In this document: positions 27,696 through 36,925 of the stretch, piece after piece
Layout: every line of letters begins with the position of its first letter
How positions within the stretch are numbered: position 1 is the first letter of the stretch
Assembly: GCF_017873605.1 (NCBI RefSeq)
Contig: NZ_JAGGKI010000007.1
Location: forward strand, 186,001-250,000
DNA: 64,000 nt
DNA from: Paenibacillus lactis
Lineage (GTDB): Bacteria > Bacillota > Bacilli > Paenibacillales > Paenibacillaceae
Direction of reading: 5' to 3'
Program-made: the position numbers and the translations under genes
Notes under the pieces: generated by a model
The model's input: only the letters and a program-made list of their open reading frames with translations
The model's database searches: none
What the model was told of the DNA's origin: nothing

Positions 27696-28607
27696 ATGGC
27701 ATTGAATAGCGACGGCACGGTTTGGACGTGGATGGATACCATGAAGGTTCGATATATGTTTAACAGCAAACCTGTTTTAAATAGTGAACATCTTGGGTGG
27801 AAGAACATCCAACTTTCTAAATGGGATAAAGTTGCTCCTCAGGAAGCCTATGTAGAATCGATGCCGAATTATCTGATCACCATGCACACATCACCCCAGC
27901 CGCTAAAGACTCTAACGCTCTTCGAAGGGCGTGAATACGAGAGGGTGATGAAAACCGGTGAAATCTCTTGTTACGTACCGGGCAATTTTGATTACTTTCG
28001 ATGGGAGAAAATAGAGGCTTCTTATATTGGCATGATGTTGTCTCCTTCTTTGGTGCATCAAGTTGCATCCCAAGCGGATATGACATTTAAAGGTCAGAAT
28101 GAGTTTACCAATAAGCTATCTATTTACGACTCCAAGCTCGTTCAGTTGAGTCAATGGTTGGTGGATGAAATCAATAGTAACGGAGCCAGGGGAACGTTAT
28201 ACATAGAATCACTATCCAACCTGCTGGCCCTTCATCTGTTGGAGATATTCGCTCAGCCCAAACAACAGTTTTATGTTTCCAGGAAATTATCGGATCAGCA
28301 ACTATCAAAAGTTATAGAGTACATGCATACCCATTATAATCAGGATATTTCTCTGGAACAATTGGCTGCGGTGGCCAATCTAAGTCAGACCCATTTGGTT
28401 CGAATGTTTAAACAGAAGACGGGACTGAGTCCATATCAATATTTCATTCACCTCAGGATTGAGAAAGCCAAGATGCTAATGATGAACCGCGAATATACGA
28501 TTGGGGAAATTGCAGCGATCCTCGGGTTTACCGACCAAAGTCACATGAATCGCCATTTTAAACGAATCACTGGATTATCTCCCAAGGAATACATGATGTC
28601 AACTTGA
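27696..28607 (+). CDS. AraC family transcriptional regulator
   Basis: A 303-residue regulator. Residues ~200-300 carry two helix-turn-helix motifs, ISLEQLAAVANLSQTHLVRM and YTIGEIAAILGFTDQSHMNR, with the AraC ending ITGLSPKEYM. The N-terminal ~190 residues form an unassigned sensor domain without a clear cupin. The start ATG 27696 follows AAAGGGGG. It stands alone: the gene upstream is a broken HAD gene and downstream is a terminator. Its targets cannot be told. Confidence 0.88.
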   Translation: MALNSDGTVWTWMDTMKVRYMFNSKPVLNSEHLGWKNIQLSKWDKVAPQEAYVESMPNYLITMHTSPQPLKTLTLFEGREYERVMKTGEISCYVPGNFDYFRWEKIEASYIGMMLSPSLVHQVASQADMTFKGQNEFTNKLSIYDSKLVQLSQWLVDEINSNGARGTLYIESLSNLLALHLLEIFAQPKQQFYVSRKLSDQQLSKVIEYMHTHYNQDISLEQLAAVANLSQTHLVRMFKQKTGLSPYQYFIHLRIEKAKMLMMNREYTIGEIAAILGFTDQSHMNRHFKRITGLSPKEYMMST

Positions 28608-28634
28608 TAGTTGGAAATGATGAACCAATCTCTT

Positions 28635-28658
28635 ACCACAATTCGTTGTGGTTTTTTC
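28635..28658 (+). terminator. Terminator after the AraC gene
   Basis: ACCACAA (28635-28641) pairs with TTGTGGT (28646-28652) across a TTCG tetraloop, then a T run. Confidence 0.85.
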
Positions 28659-28791
28659 TTTTTTACGGCAAATCTTCAGATGGGCAAATCATACAAAAAG
28701 ATGTTTGTATCTTACAAGACCGCAAATCGCATTGCTTCTAAACTATAAATAGCCTGCTGGCTTATAAATTCATACATGGGGGTTGATTGGG

Positions 28792-28930
28792 ATGAGTACA
28801 AATTTCAAGTTTGTTTCCATTCTTTGACTTGAGCGAAAGCACATATGAAGCCATTAAGATAATGGAAAGTGCAGAGTGTGAGGCCGTCTGCATATGCTTT
28901 GATGAGGCGATATCTGCAAAAATGTACTAG
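28792..28930 (+). pseudogene. Short gene remnant (frameshifted)
   Basis: An ATG at 28792 after a GGGGG-type ribosome site reads MSTNFKFVSIL and stops at 28827. In another frame from 28823 to the stop at 28930 the sequence reads FDLSESTYEAIKIMES and on, with protein-like composition. One small indel would join both into ~45 residues. It lies in a 440-base gap between the AraC terminator and the MBL-fold gene; nothing else is seen there. The family is not recognised. Confidence 0.4.
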
Positions 28931-29093
28931 GAGCTAATAAACGAATAAATTGACTAAACATGCATGAACATCGAAGGCGGCTTGATGCTGCGTATAACCT
29001 CTAAAAATATTAATTCAGGTTATAACAAAGATACACGATGATAGGATAGCCGGAAAAACAATGATATTCAGTTATAAAAGAGGAGGACTGTAA

Positions 29094-29834
29094 GTGAACA
29101 TTCAAAAATTGCCTTGGGCAGGTATCCGTATCGAAACAGACGACATCGCGATTGTAATCGACCCAATTACTCGCATTCTAGAAGAGTTTGGGGGCGCTCG
29201 TGAGCCCATGTATCCGATCAGCTATTTCGGCAAAGCAGATGCCGTATTAATTACTCATCTGCATGAGGATCATTTCGATCCGGCTGGGATTATTGAGGCT
29301 TACGGGGCTGCGATTCCGGTCTATGTGCCAGCCGGATTGGAAGGTGCAGCTAGGGCTTTAGGATTGACGAACGTAAACGGCGTCGCAGTCCGCTCATCCT
29401 TCGAGCTTAGTAGCGATGTGAAGGCGACAGCTCTACCATCCGTAGATGGTCTTGGCGACATCCAAGTGGCTTGGTTGGTCGAAGGATCAGGACGTAAGGT
29501 TATCCATTGCGGGGATACTCTCTGGCATGGATACTGGTGGAGCTTTGCTCAAAATTACGGGCCGTTCGACGCAGCATTTTTACCTGTCAACGGTGCAGTG
29601 CTTGAATTGCCGGGGATGATGCCCAGCGGGCAACCCATCTGCCTGACTCCGGAGCAGGCAATCGCGGCAGCCACAGTTCTCGGTGCCAAAACACTTGTGC
29701 CTATTCACTATGGAACCATGCAATATCCGCCAATCTACAACGAAACCCCGAATATTGAAGCCCGATTGGCGGCAGCTTCGAAAGTTCAAGTAAATGTAAC
29801 CTTGTTAAAAACAACGGAAAAATTAGCACTGTAA
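29094..29834 (+). CDS. MBL-fold metallo-hydrolase (UlaG-like)
   Basis: A 246-residue protein of the metallo-beta-lactamase superfamily. The zinc motif THLHEDHFD (His55, His57, Asp59, His60) is intact, followed by HCGDTLWHG and a late His in PIHYGTM. This layout is that of the UlaG/YtxC-like group (lactonases, phosphodiesterases and nucleases of unknown substrate). GTG 29094 follows AGGAGG. The flavin oxidoreductase gene starts 60 bases later and may be cotranscribed. Confidence 0.87.
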   Translation: MNIQKLPWAGIRIETDDIAIVIDPITRILEEFGGAREPMYPISYFGKADAVLITHLHEDHFDPAGIIEAYGAAIPVYVPAGLEGAARALGLTNVNGVAVRSSFELSSDVKATALPSVDGLGDIQVAWLVEGSGRKVIHCGDTLWHGYWWSFAQNYGPFDAAFLPVNGAVLELPGMMPSGQPICLTPEQAIAAATVLGAKTLVPIHYGTMQYPPIYNETPNIEARLAAASKVQVNVTLLKTTEKLAL

Positions 29835-29894
29835 TAGAGTGACGGTAGCTTTCATCGTTAGACTGCAAAAGGATAAACAATTGAGGTGAACGAG

Positions 29895-31160
29895 ATGACT
29901 TTCCATAATAAATCTTTCGATATTGCCGTGATCGGCGGTGGACTTACAGGATTGACGGCAGCCGTTTATTTGGCGAGAGCAGGGAAATCCGTCATCGTGC
30001 TGGAAAAGGAAAACCAGCTTGGAGGACTTGCCCAAACGGTTAAGTTAAACGGAGCGCTATTCAACCTGGGTCCCCATGCGATGTATGAGGGGGGAGCGGC
30101 ACTTCGGATCTTAAACGAGCTTGGCTGCCTGCCTGAGGGCGGCTATGCGTCCAAGGGCAGCATGATCGGGATCATACGGGAAAAGATCGTAGAGGTACCG
30201 AAGGATTTGACCTCGGCAGAAAGCCGGGAGTGGAGCTCCCTGATGGGCGGCATCGGACAAATCAATGCTGAATCAATCCGGTCGATCAGCCTGCAACAGT
30301 GGGCGGACGATAACATTCTTCACGAGCGCGTTCGTCTCCTCTTCCTCGCCATGTGTCGGCAGTGGACCTATTGCGATGCGATGGACTTGATGAGCGCGGG
30401 ATTTGCAATCCGGCAAGGGCAGCTTGCCGGTAATGGTGTCCGGTATGTAGAGGGAGGCTGGCAGAGCGTCGTAAACAATTTGCGCGATGCAGCGATCCAT
30501 GCCGGAGCTTCCTTCGTTACGGGTAATGGCGCCCAGCAAATACAGATTAAGAACGGCCTCGTACATGGCGTCGAGCTATCAGACGGTAAAGAAGTGAAAG
30601 TATCCGTCGTCATCGCGGCAATAGGGCCGCATGAACTTTGCCGACTCTTGCCGGGAGCGGATGGGCTATCGATCAGCAGATGGAAAGCACAAGCGCGTCC
30701 GCTGTATGCCGCATGTCTGGACGTGGCTTTGAGACATTTCCCATATCCAGAGCGTGTGTTTGCGCTTGGATTGGATGCACCACTATACTTCTCCAAACAT
30801 TCAGGACCCGTCAAGCTGAGCGACAACGGTGCGCTCGTCTTGCACGCGATGAGGTATAACGGCAACGATAACAGGAGAGATGCGCAAGCGGACAAGAAAG
30901 CGTTGACCGATCTTCTGGATCTTCTGGAGCCAGGCTGGGAGAAGGAAGTCGTTGCAATCCGATTTTCTCCGAACGTCCTCGTAGGCCACGATTCGCGCAC
31001 GATCCATCAAAATGGGAATGGGCTGACTCCAAGCCCTGTCGTTCCCGATGTTCATGGTCTATTCGTCGCAGGTGATTGGGTAGGAACAGAAGGACGGCTT
31101 GCCGACGCTGGGATGGCGAGCGCCAAACAAGCTGCCGATGAAGCGATGCGCTATGGATAA
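29895..31160 (+). CDS. FAD-dependent oxidoreductase (phytoene desaturase / amine oxidase fold)
   Basis: A 421-residue flavoprotein. The N-terminal dinucleotide motif reads VIGGGLTGLTAAVYLARAG, followed by EKENQLGGLAQT, and the C-terminus has the FAD-closing motif GLFVAGDWVGTEGRLADAGM. This fits the NAD(P)-binding_8/amino-oxidase family. ATG 29895 is preferred over GTG 29886, which overlaps the ribosome site GAGGTGA. The substrate is unknown. The MBL-fold gene 60 bases upstream may be a pathway partner. Confidence 0.86.
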   Translation: MTFHNKSFDIAVIGGGLTGLTAAVYLARAGKSVIVLEKENQLGGLAQTVKLNGALFNLGPHAMYEGGAALRILNELGCLPEGGYASKGSMIGIIREKIVEVPKDLTSAESREWSSLMGGIGQINAESIRSISLQQWADDNILHERVRLLFLAMCRQWTYCDAMDLMSAGFAIRQGQLAGNGVRYVEGGWQSVVNNLRDAAIHAGASFVTGNGAQQIQIKNGLVHGVELSDGKEVKVSVVIAAIGPHELCRLLPGADGLSISRWKAQARPLYAACLDVALRHFPYPERVFALGLDAPLYFSKHSGPVKLSDNGALVLHAMRYNGNDNRRDAQADKKALTDLLDLLEPGWEKEVVAIRFSPNVLVGHDSRTIHQNGNGLTPSPVVPDVHGLFVAGDWVGTEGRLADAGMASAKQAADEAMRYG

Positions 31161-31257
31161 TCCTTATCCTGTTGTTTTTTTATATATCCATAATACTCCA
31201 CCCGTATAATAGAAGACTGTAAGGTCTGAACACGGAGACGATAGGAGGACACGCGGA

Positions 31258-32841
31258 GTGGAGCCGAAAGAAAAAGTAGTCGTTACGATATTGGAAACCA
31301 GCGATGTTCATGGCCATATTTATCCGACGGACTATCGGGGGCCCGGGGACAAGCCCATTGGGCTCGCCAAGCTGGCTGAGATCATTCACAGAGAACGGCT
31401 GGAAGCCCCGCAGCTTATACTGCTGGACAACGGGGACCTTCTGCAGGGTACGCCGTTTATGTATCATTACGCCAAGTACGACAGAACCGGCACGCACCCC
31501 GCTGCAAGCGCGCTGAACGCACTCCAGTACGATGCGGCGGTGATCGGCAATCATGAGTTCAATTACGGGCAGGAGCTGTTGAATCAAGCGATCGAGGACG
31601 CAACCTGTCCCTATCTGTGCGCGAATATTATGAACGAACAAGGCGGTCGTCCGGCGTTCGGGCAGCCTTACCGGATGTTTGAGATGAAAGAGGGGATTCG
31701 GGTCGCGGTGCTTGGCGTCACCACCCATCATATCCCACACTGGGAAGAGCCTAAGCACATTCACGGCTTAACCTTTGAGGATGCCCTTGAGTCCGGACAG
31801 CGATGGATCAACCATATTCGAGAAAACGAACGTCCCGACGCTGTTGTTGTATGCTATCATGGCGGTTTCGAGCGGGATCCTGCTACCGGAGACCCTACCG
31901 AACCGCAGACGGGAGAAAATCAAGGCTACGAGATGTGCATGCGCCTACAAGGCCTCGACGTGTTGCTGACCGGGCACCAACATCGGTTGCTTGCCGGCGA
32001 GCTGAACGGCGTTGTATTTGCTCAGCCCGGTTCCGCAGGACAGGCAATCGCCAAGGTTCAGCTGACATTCGAGCGGGAGAAGGAAGGCAGATGGTCGATC
32101 CGCGGCAAGAGCGCCCAGCTGCTGCCAGCGGAGCAAGCAGAGGCGGATCATGTCGTGCTTGCGATGTTTGCCGAGCAAGAAAGGAAAACGCAAGCCTGGC
32201 TGGATCAGCCGATCGGCAGGGCCGAGGGCGATATGTCCATCATGGACCCCTTCGAGGCAAGACTGGGGGATCACGCATTCACGGAGTTCGTCAATCGGGT
32301 GCAAATGGAAGTTACGGGAGCAAGTATATCCTGCGCCGCGATCTTTACGAATGAAGCCCGGGGCTTCCTTGGGGAAATTACGATGCGGGATGTGGTGTCC
32401 AACTATATCTACCCCAATACGTTGAAGGTGATTCTCCTAACCGGACGCGATATCCGGGACGCGTTGGAGCAGAACGCCCGTTATTTTACTCTGGACGAGC
32501 TGGGGCAATTGCAAGTGTCAGAGAGTTACCTGGAGCCGAAGCCGCAGCACTTCAACTACGACATGTGGGAGGGGATTGACTATGAGCTTGACATTTCAAG
32601 ATCCGAAGGCGAACGGGTTATTAAGCTGCAGCGGAACGGACGCCCCTTGGATCCCGACGCTACGTTCGAAGTGGTGATGAACAGCTATCGGGCGGGAGGC
32701 GGCGGAAACTTCCGGATGCTGATGAACAAGCCTGTCGTCAGGGAGATTCCGACGGACATGACGGAGATTTTGGCCGATTATATTTTGAAGCATCAGGTCA
32801 TCCATGCCGTCTGCGATCACAACTGGAAGGTCGTCTACTAA
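31258..32841 (+). CDS. 5'-nucleotidase / 2',3'-cyclic phosphodiesterase family protein
   Basis: A 527-residue enzyme. The N-terminal metallophosphoesterase domain shows SDVHGH, DNGDLLQG, GNHEFNYG, CYHGG and TGHQH, in order. The C-terminal part (~330-510) is a 5_nucleotid_C domain (EARGFLGEITMRDVVSNYIYPN is split across its start). Most relatives (CpdB, YfkN, UshA) are exported, but no signal peptide is visible here, so this one looks cytoplasmic. GTG 31258 follows GGAGGAC. It is convergent with the phn transporter, suggesting phosphorus salvage; that link is inferred. Confidence 0.87.
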   Translation: MEPKEKVVVTILETSDVHGHIYPTDYRGPGDKPIGLAKLAEIIHRERLEAPQLILLDNGDLLQGTPFMYHYAKYDRTGTHPAASALNALQYDAAVIGNHEFNYGQELLNQAIEDATCPYLCANIMNEQGGRPAFGQPYRMFEMKEGIRVAVLGVTTHHIPHWEEPKHIHGLTFEDALESGQRWINHIRENERPDAVVVCYHGGFERDPATGDPTEPQTGENQGYEMCMRLQGLDVLLTGHQHRLLAGELNGVVFAQPGSAGQAIAKVQLTFEREKEGRWSIRGKSAQLLPAEQAEADHVVLAMFAEQERKTQAWLDQPIGRAEGDMSIMDPFEARLGDHAFTEFVNRVQMEVTGASISCAAIFTNEARGFLGEITMRDVVSNYIYPNTLKVILLTGRDIRDALEQNARYFTLDELGQLQVSESYLEPKPQHFNYDMWEGIDYELDISRSEGERVIKLQRNGRPLDPDATFEVVMNSYRAGGGGNFRMLMNKPVVREIPTDMTEILADYILKHQVIHAVCDHNWKVVY

Positions 32842-32891
32842 ATAGATCCGCACATAACAAAACCAACCATTTGTATGACATCCTATGAAAA

Positions 32892-32928
32892 AAACCTCCA
32901 ATCCTGCGCTGCATCAGGGTTGGAGGTT
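32892..32928. terminator. Bidirectional terminator between nucleotidase and phn genes
   Basis: AAACCTCCAA pairs with TTGGAGGTTT, with an inner CCTG/CAGG stem. An A run before and T residues after suit termination from both sides. Confidence 0.8.
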
Positions 32929-32980
32929 TATGCGTTTACGGATGAACGGAGCGTCATATTAGGACCGTCAGATAAGCTTG

Positions 32981-33787
32981 TTATCCTTGGACCAGTTTGG
33001 ATCGAAGCTTGTTCGAGAACCATTCGATAAGGAGGATAAGGATGACAAGGCCGATTAAGATGGAGCCGACCTGATTCCACTTATAGCTGTTCATGGCAAA
33101 GATCAGCGGCGCTCCGATCCCGCCGGCTCCCACGAGTCCTAGAATTGAAGCCTCACGCATGTTCATGTCGAACCGATAAATGGTAACGGACAGGAACAGC
33201 GAGAACAACTGCGGAATAATTCCATAGCGGATCTTCTCAAAAGTGGTACAGCCGATGGATGTCATCGACTCCAGGACTTTCTTGTCCAGCTCCTCGATCG
33301 CATCCACGTAAAGCTTGGACAGCATACCGATCGAGGTCAGCCCGATCGTGAGCACCCCGGCAAACGGTCCCGGACCTGATACCCGGATGAACATCAGCCC
33401 ATAGACGAGGGCAGGGATCGTTCGGATCATAATAAGCAGCATTCTTGTAAGCCAAGCGATCGGCTTCGGCATGATATTGGAGGCGGCCAAAAAGGCGAGC
33501 GGAACAGACAGCACGGCACCCACCAGCGTACCCAGAAATGCAATGGCCGTCGTTTGAACGAGCAGGTAGAGAACACTCTGCTTCGAGACGCTGAACAGCA
33601 GGTCCAAATCCGGATGGACAATGCCTTTCAATATGTTAAGGGCGATTGCCAGTCCGTTTTGGTTCACGTCTTTAAAGCTTACAGCGCTTAATGACCAGGC
33701 GAGCAAAATCAGAACGATTGCCGCCACGGTCAACACATAGCGATGATTGCGGGGGGATGCAAGCAGCTGCTTCTCAATTGTCGTCAT
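32981..33787 (-). CDS. phnE: Phosphonate-type ABC transporter permease (PhnE2)
   Basis: A 268-residue membrane protein with about six hydrophobic segments. The PhnE signature region is visible (MLLIMIRTIPALVYGLMFI; LEESMTSIG-like docking loop KVLESMTSIGCTTFEKIRYG; SILGLVGAGGIG). It is the last gene of a phnD-phnC-phnE-phnE run and follows the first permease by 13 bases. Two non-identical permeases are expected to form a heterodimer for import of phosphonate, phosphite or a related anion. Confidence 0.9.
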   Translation of the reverse strand: MTTIEKQLLASPRNHRYVLTVAAIVLILLAWSLSAVSFKDVNQNGLAIALNILKGIVHPDLDLLFSVSKQSVLYLLVQTTAIAFLGTLVGAVLSVPLAFLAASNIMPKPIAWLTRMLLIMIRTIPALVYGLMFIRVSGPGPFAGVLTIGLTSIGMLSKLYVDAIEELDKKVLESMTSIGCTTFEKIRYGIIPQLFSLFLSVTIYRFDMNMREASILGLVGAGGIGAPLIFAMNSYKWNQVGSILIGLVILILLIEWFSNKLRSKLVQG

Positions 33788-33800
33788 AGCATGGATCTCC

Positions 33801-34616
33801 TCAATTTAACTTTTTTCGAAAATGCTCGCTGATCGTTTCAATCACGTATACGGTGACTCCCAGCGACAAAATGATCATACCTACGCGCGGATAGTCGCGC
33901 CATCCGAGATTTTCGTTGATCAAGAGTCCGATTCCGCCTGCCCCTACATAACCGAGAATGGCTGCATAGCGCACGTTCCCCTCAAAGCAAAACAAAGTGG
34001 TGGACAGATAACGCGGGAGCACTTCTGGAAAAATAGCGTAGCGAAAGGCTTGAACACGGGTCATGCCAATGGACTCCATGGCTTCGAAGGAGCCCATATC
34101 GACGTTTTCGATCTGCTCGTACAGAAGCTTCCCGACGTACGATAGGGTAAAGAGCAGGATGGCCACCAGGCCCGCCGTCGGTCCCAATCCGAAAACGAAG
34201 GTTGCAATCAGCGCTGTCACCAGCGTCGGCAATGTTCGGAGCAGGCTAAGCATAACTTTAAAAATGGTCACGACCGCTTTGTTGCGAATGACGTTGAACG
34301 AAGCAAGCAGGGCGAACGGTAGAGCCAGAAGGGCGCCGATCATCGACCCAAGCACGGACATCTGCAGCGTATCCAGCAAGGCTCCCCACAGCTGTGGCGT
34401 ATAACTCCATTTGGGGGGGATCATCTCGCCTAGAATGATAAAAAACTGGCGGATCCTCGTGAACAGAACATGTAGGCTGAACCCCGTCAAATTGACGGAT
34501 AACGCGGTCACGGCTGCGAGCGTGAGCAAGGTAAGGGGAAGCCGCGATCTTTTTTCCAGGACAATTTTACCGTTTGGAAGAACCATCTTTTTGGGAGGAA
34601 ACCATTTATCAAACAT
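33801..34616 (-). CDS. phnE: Phosphonate-type ABC transporter permease (PhnE1)
   Basis: A 271-residue membrane protein of the PhnE family (docking loop FEAMESIGMTRVQAFRYAIF; AAILGYVGAGGIG). A longer version could start at 34652 but would overlap the ATPase gene and has no ribosome site. I choose ATG 34616, four bases after the ATPase stop, with GGAGG about 12 bases upstream. Charged N-terminal residues (MFDKWFPPKK) precede the first helix. It works with the second PhnE and PhnC. Confidence 0.88.
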   Translation of the reverse strand: MFDKWFPPKKMVLPNGKIVLEKRSRLPLTLLTLAAVTALSVNLTGFSLHVLFTRIRQFFIILGEMIPPKWSYTPQLWGALLDTLQMSVLGSMIGALLALPFALLASFNVIRNKAVVTIFKVMLSLLRTLPTLVTALIATFVFGLGPTAGLVAILLFTLSYVGKLLYEQIENVDMGSFEAMESIGMTRVQAFRYAIFPEVLPRYLSTTLFCFEGNVRYAAILGYVGAGGIGLLINENLGWRDYPRVGMIILSLGVTVYVIETISEHFRKKLN

Positions 34617-34620
34617 GCGC

Positions 34621-35391
34621 CTAATTCGCCTCCGCCAAAAATGGAGTTTCATTGGACTTGCTGCCGTAAATGTTATCGAGGGTTTCCTTGGTCACCTGAT
34701 CGGCTGCTCCGTCGAAGACGATTTCGCCTTCGCGCACTCCGATAATGCGATCGGCATACTCCAGCGCGATCTCCACATGATGAATGTTCATGATCACAGA
34801 AATCTTCATGGTCTGATTGATGGTTTTGAAATCGTCCATAACCAATTTCGACGTTACCGGGTCCAGTGAAGCAATCGGCTCGTCCGCCAACAGGATATCC
34901 GGATTCTGGGCGAGTGTTCGCGCCAGCGCTACACGCTGCTGCTGCCCGCCCGAGAGCTGGTCTACTCGCACGTATGCTTTATCCAGAATGCCGACTTTAT
35001 CGAGAGCCTCCAATGCTTTGAGCTTATGTTCCTTGGTAAATACACCGGTCAGCTTGCGCCACATCGGAAGGTCAGGCACGAAGGAAACCAGAACATTCTT
35101 GATGACGCTCATTCGAGTGACCAAATTGAAGGACTGGAAGATCATCCCGATCCGTCTTCGGAAACGGCGAATTTGTTTTCCTTTCAATTTGGACACATCG
35201 ACATGATTCACGTAAAGGTGGCCGCTGGTGATATCGTGCATGCGATTAATGCAGCGGATCAGCGTAGACTTGCCTGCACCGGATAAACCGATTACGGCCA
35301 CAAACTCTCCTTGTTCGATCTTCAGATTGATATTTTTGAGTGCATTCGTGCCGTTGTGATACGTCTTGTTTACGTGGTTAAACTCAATCAT
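34621..35391 (-). CDS. phnC: Phosphonate-type ABC transporter ATPase (PhnC)
   Basis: A 256-residue ATPase. Walker A is GLSGAGKST, the signature LSGGQQQRVALARTLAQNP, Walker B ILLADEPIASLDP, and the switch His is MNIHHVEIAL. The sequence IEFNHVNKTYHNGTNALKNI at the start matches PhnC. It lies between the binding lipoprotein (124-base gap) and the permeases, on the same strand. Confidence 0.92.
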   Translation of the reverse strand: MIEFNHVNKTYHNGTNALKNINLKIEQGEFVAVIGLSGAGKSTLIRCINRMHDITSGHLYVNHVDVSKLKGKQIRRFRRRIGMIFQSFNLVTRMSVIKNVLVSFVPDLPMWRKLTGVFTKEHKLKALEALDKVGILDKAYVRVDQLSGGQQQRVALARTLAQNPDILLADEPIASLDPVTSKLVMDDFKTINQTMKISVIMNIHHVEIALEYADRIIGVREGEIVFDGAADQVTKETLDNIYGSKSNETPFLAEAN

Positions 35392-35514
35392 GGCTAAACT
35401 CCAATCCTCGCATATTCAGCTGCTGAACAGAAAAAAAGGAGAACATCGGTTAAAGGCTTGATGCTCTCACTTTTAATAAAAGAATAAAGTCGTTGGACGA
35501 TCATGCGGTGTTTA

Positions 35515-36621
35515 TTATTTTTTCAAGTTTTTAATTATCTCCTGCGCTTTGCGCTCGCCGTCGTAATCGGAAGGCTGTGCTTCCTTGTAGCCTTCGTGGC
35601 TGTATACCGCGATCACGTTCTTCCCTTCCTCCGTCTGGGCGATGGCGATAAAGGCTTTTTGAAGCGCGGCCTTCAGCTCGTCGTTCATGGTTGGGCTGTT
35701 CTTGCTGACGCTAATGGTGTCATTGTAAATGCCTTGAGTGACCCCGATAATATTCGTTTCGTCCCAAATCGATTGTTTACGGCCGAATTCATTTGTCCAT
35801 TGCTCTTCATAGTCGCGTCTTGCGTCCGCGAAAGCAACGATAATGTCGACTTGTCCGGCCGCCAGTCGGGCGAAGGAACTGCCGTAAGAGTCGGATGTTA
35901 CGACGTGGGAAAGGTCGGTAATGCTTTTGTTATAGTTGTCTTGCAGCCACAGCGTAGGGTAAATGTATCCGGCGGAAGAAGAGGTGGACATCACAGCCCA
36001 GTTCGCATCGTTCAACTCTTCCCATGTCAGTTCTTCTCCGTTGTTGATTTTGGCAGCCAATGTTTGACCTTTATCGGATGGACCTGCAATGAACAGAGCC
36101 CGATAATACGTTGCCTGATCGCTTGTCGGCTGGGTCGGCTTATTATCGTTCCAGTCCTTAGCCTGGTCGGAGTCATTGGATAATCCAGCACGGGTGGCGG
36201 TCAAAATGACGTCGGCTCCGTCATCGTACAGAGCATATGTGCCGCCCGGTATAAAACCGACATCCGTTGTACCGGCAGTCAGTGCTTCGCCGACGGCTTC
36301 ATAGGTGGTTCCTACATCAATGCTGACTTTTCCGACATCAAATCCCTCGGATGCTAGCTGGCTCTTCAGCAATTCCTTGAGCGGATCCGTTGCCGTAATG
36401 ATTTGATCCGGATCCTTGGACGGGACGAAGCTGATTTTCAGCGCTTCGATTGTCTGAGCCGCTGTGCCCGAACCGCCTGTGGATTGGGAAGTCGAAGTCG
36501 GCGATGATGGGGCATCAGGCGTTGAATTGCCCGAGCCGGAGCTGGAGCTGGAGCCGCAGCCGGCAAGCAGCGCGATAACCAAAGCGAATACGGATACAAG
36601 CGTCATTTTTTTCTTCAACAT
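35515..36621 (-). CDS. phnD: Phosphonate/phosphite-type substrate-binding lipoprotein (PhnD)
   Basis: A 368-residue binding protein. The signal peptide ends in the lipobox LLAGC, with a Ser/Gly-rich linker after it. The mature part (KISFVPSKDPDQIITATDPL; GTTDVGFIPGGTYALY; ATRAG) belongs to the PhnD/PtxB family. It is the first gene of the operon and its upstream region contains a possible Pho box. The ligand (phosphonate, phosphite or phosphate ester) cannot be told by sequence alone. Confidence 0.9.
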   Translation of the reverse strand: MLKKKMTLVSVFALVIALLAGCGSSSSSGSGNSTPDAPSSPTSTSQSTGGSGTAAQTIEALKISFVPSKDPDQIITATDPLKELLKSQLASEGFDVGKVSIDVGTTYEAVGEALTAGTTDVGFIPGGTYALYDDGADVILTATRAGLSNDSDQAKDWNDNKPTQPTSDQATYYRALFIAGPSDKGQTLAAKINNGEELTWEELNDANWAVMSTSSSAGYIYPTLWLQDNYNKSITDLSHVVTSDSYGSSFARLAAGQVDIIVAFADARRDYEEQWTNEFGRKQSIWDETNIIGVTQGIYNDTISVSKNSPTMNDELKAALQKAFIAIAQTEEGKNVIAVYSHEGYKEAQPSDYDGERKAQEIIKNLKK

Positions 36622-36687
36622 AAGTCCCCCTGATTATAATAGTGATTCTCAAGACACGGGCTGACCTCGGCCTTGAAAGCCAACCCA

Positions 36688-36741
36688 ATTGTATAATCGC
36701 TTTATTATCGATGGATTAACCTTGTGTTAAGTCAGTTATAA
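36688..36741 (-). promoter_or_regulatory. Possible Pho box and promoter of phnDCEE
   Basis: On the minus strand, hexamers TTATAA, TTAACA and TTAATC follow one another with 5-base spacers (11-base period; 36741-36714). The middle one is an exact copy of the Bacillus PhoP half-site TTAACA, the others partial. A TACAAT (36693-36688) could be the -10 element. This would place phn under phosphate-starvation control. The match is by eye. Confidence 0.5.
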
Positions 36742-36793
36742 ATATGTAGGATTTTCCAAAGAAACATAATAAATATTATGTAAACTAAAAGTA

Positions 36794-36816
36794 GTCGCCT
36801 TGAAGGCGGCTTTTTT
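36794..36816 (+). terminator. Orphan hairpin with T run in a divergent region
   Basis: GTCGCCT (36794-36800) pairs with AGGCGGC (36804-36810) with one G-U pair, then six T. No plus-strand gene ends before it. It may attenuate the lipoprotein operon starting at 36926, or end a small RNA. Confidence 0.6.
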
Positions 36817-36925
36817 GCATGGCATGAAGAAAATCTTCGAATCTTGATGGTTCTCTGATATTTCCCGATTACCGTTGTTGTTACCACATCATCTTTGACA
36901 TGCAGGATATAAGGAGGCTTGTTAC

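Noticed and set aside
35503..36183. 226-codon plus-strand frame
   Set aside because: It is antisense to phnD, which has clear lipobox and family motifs.
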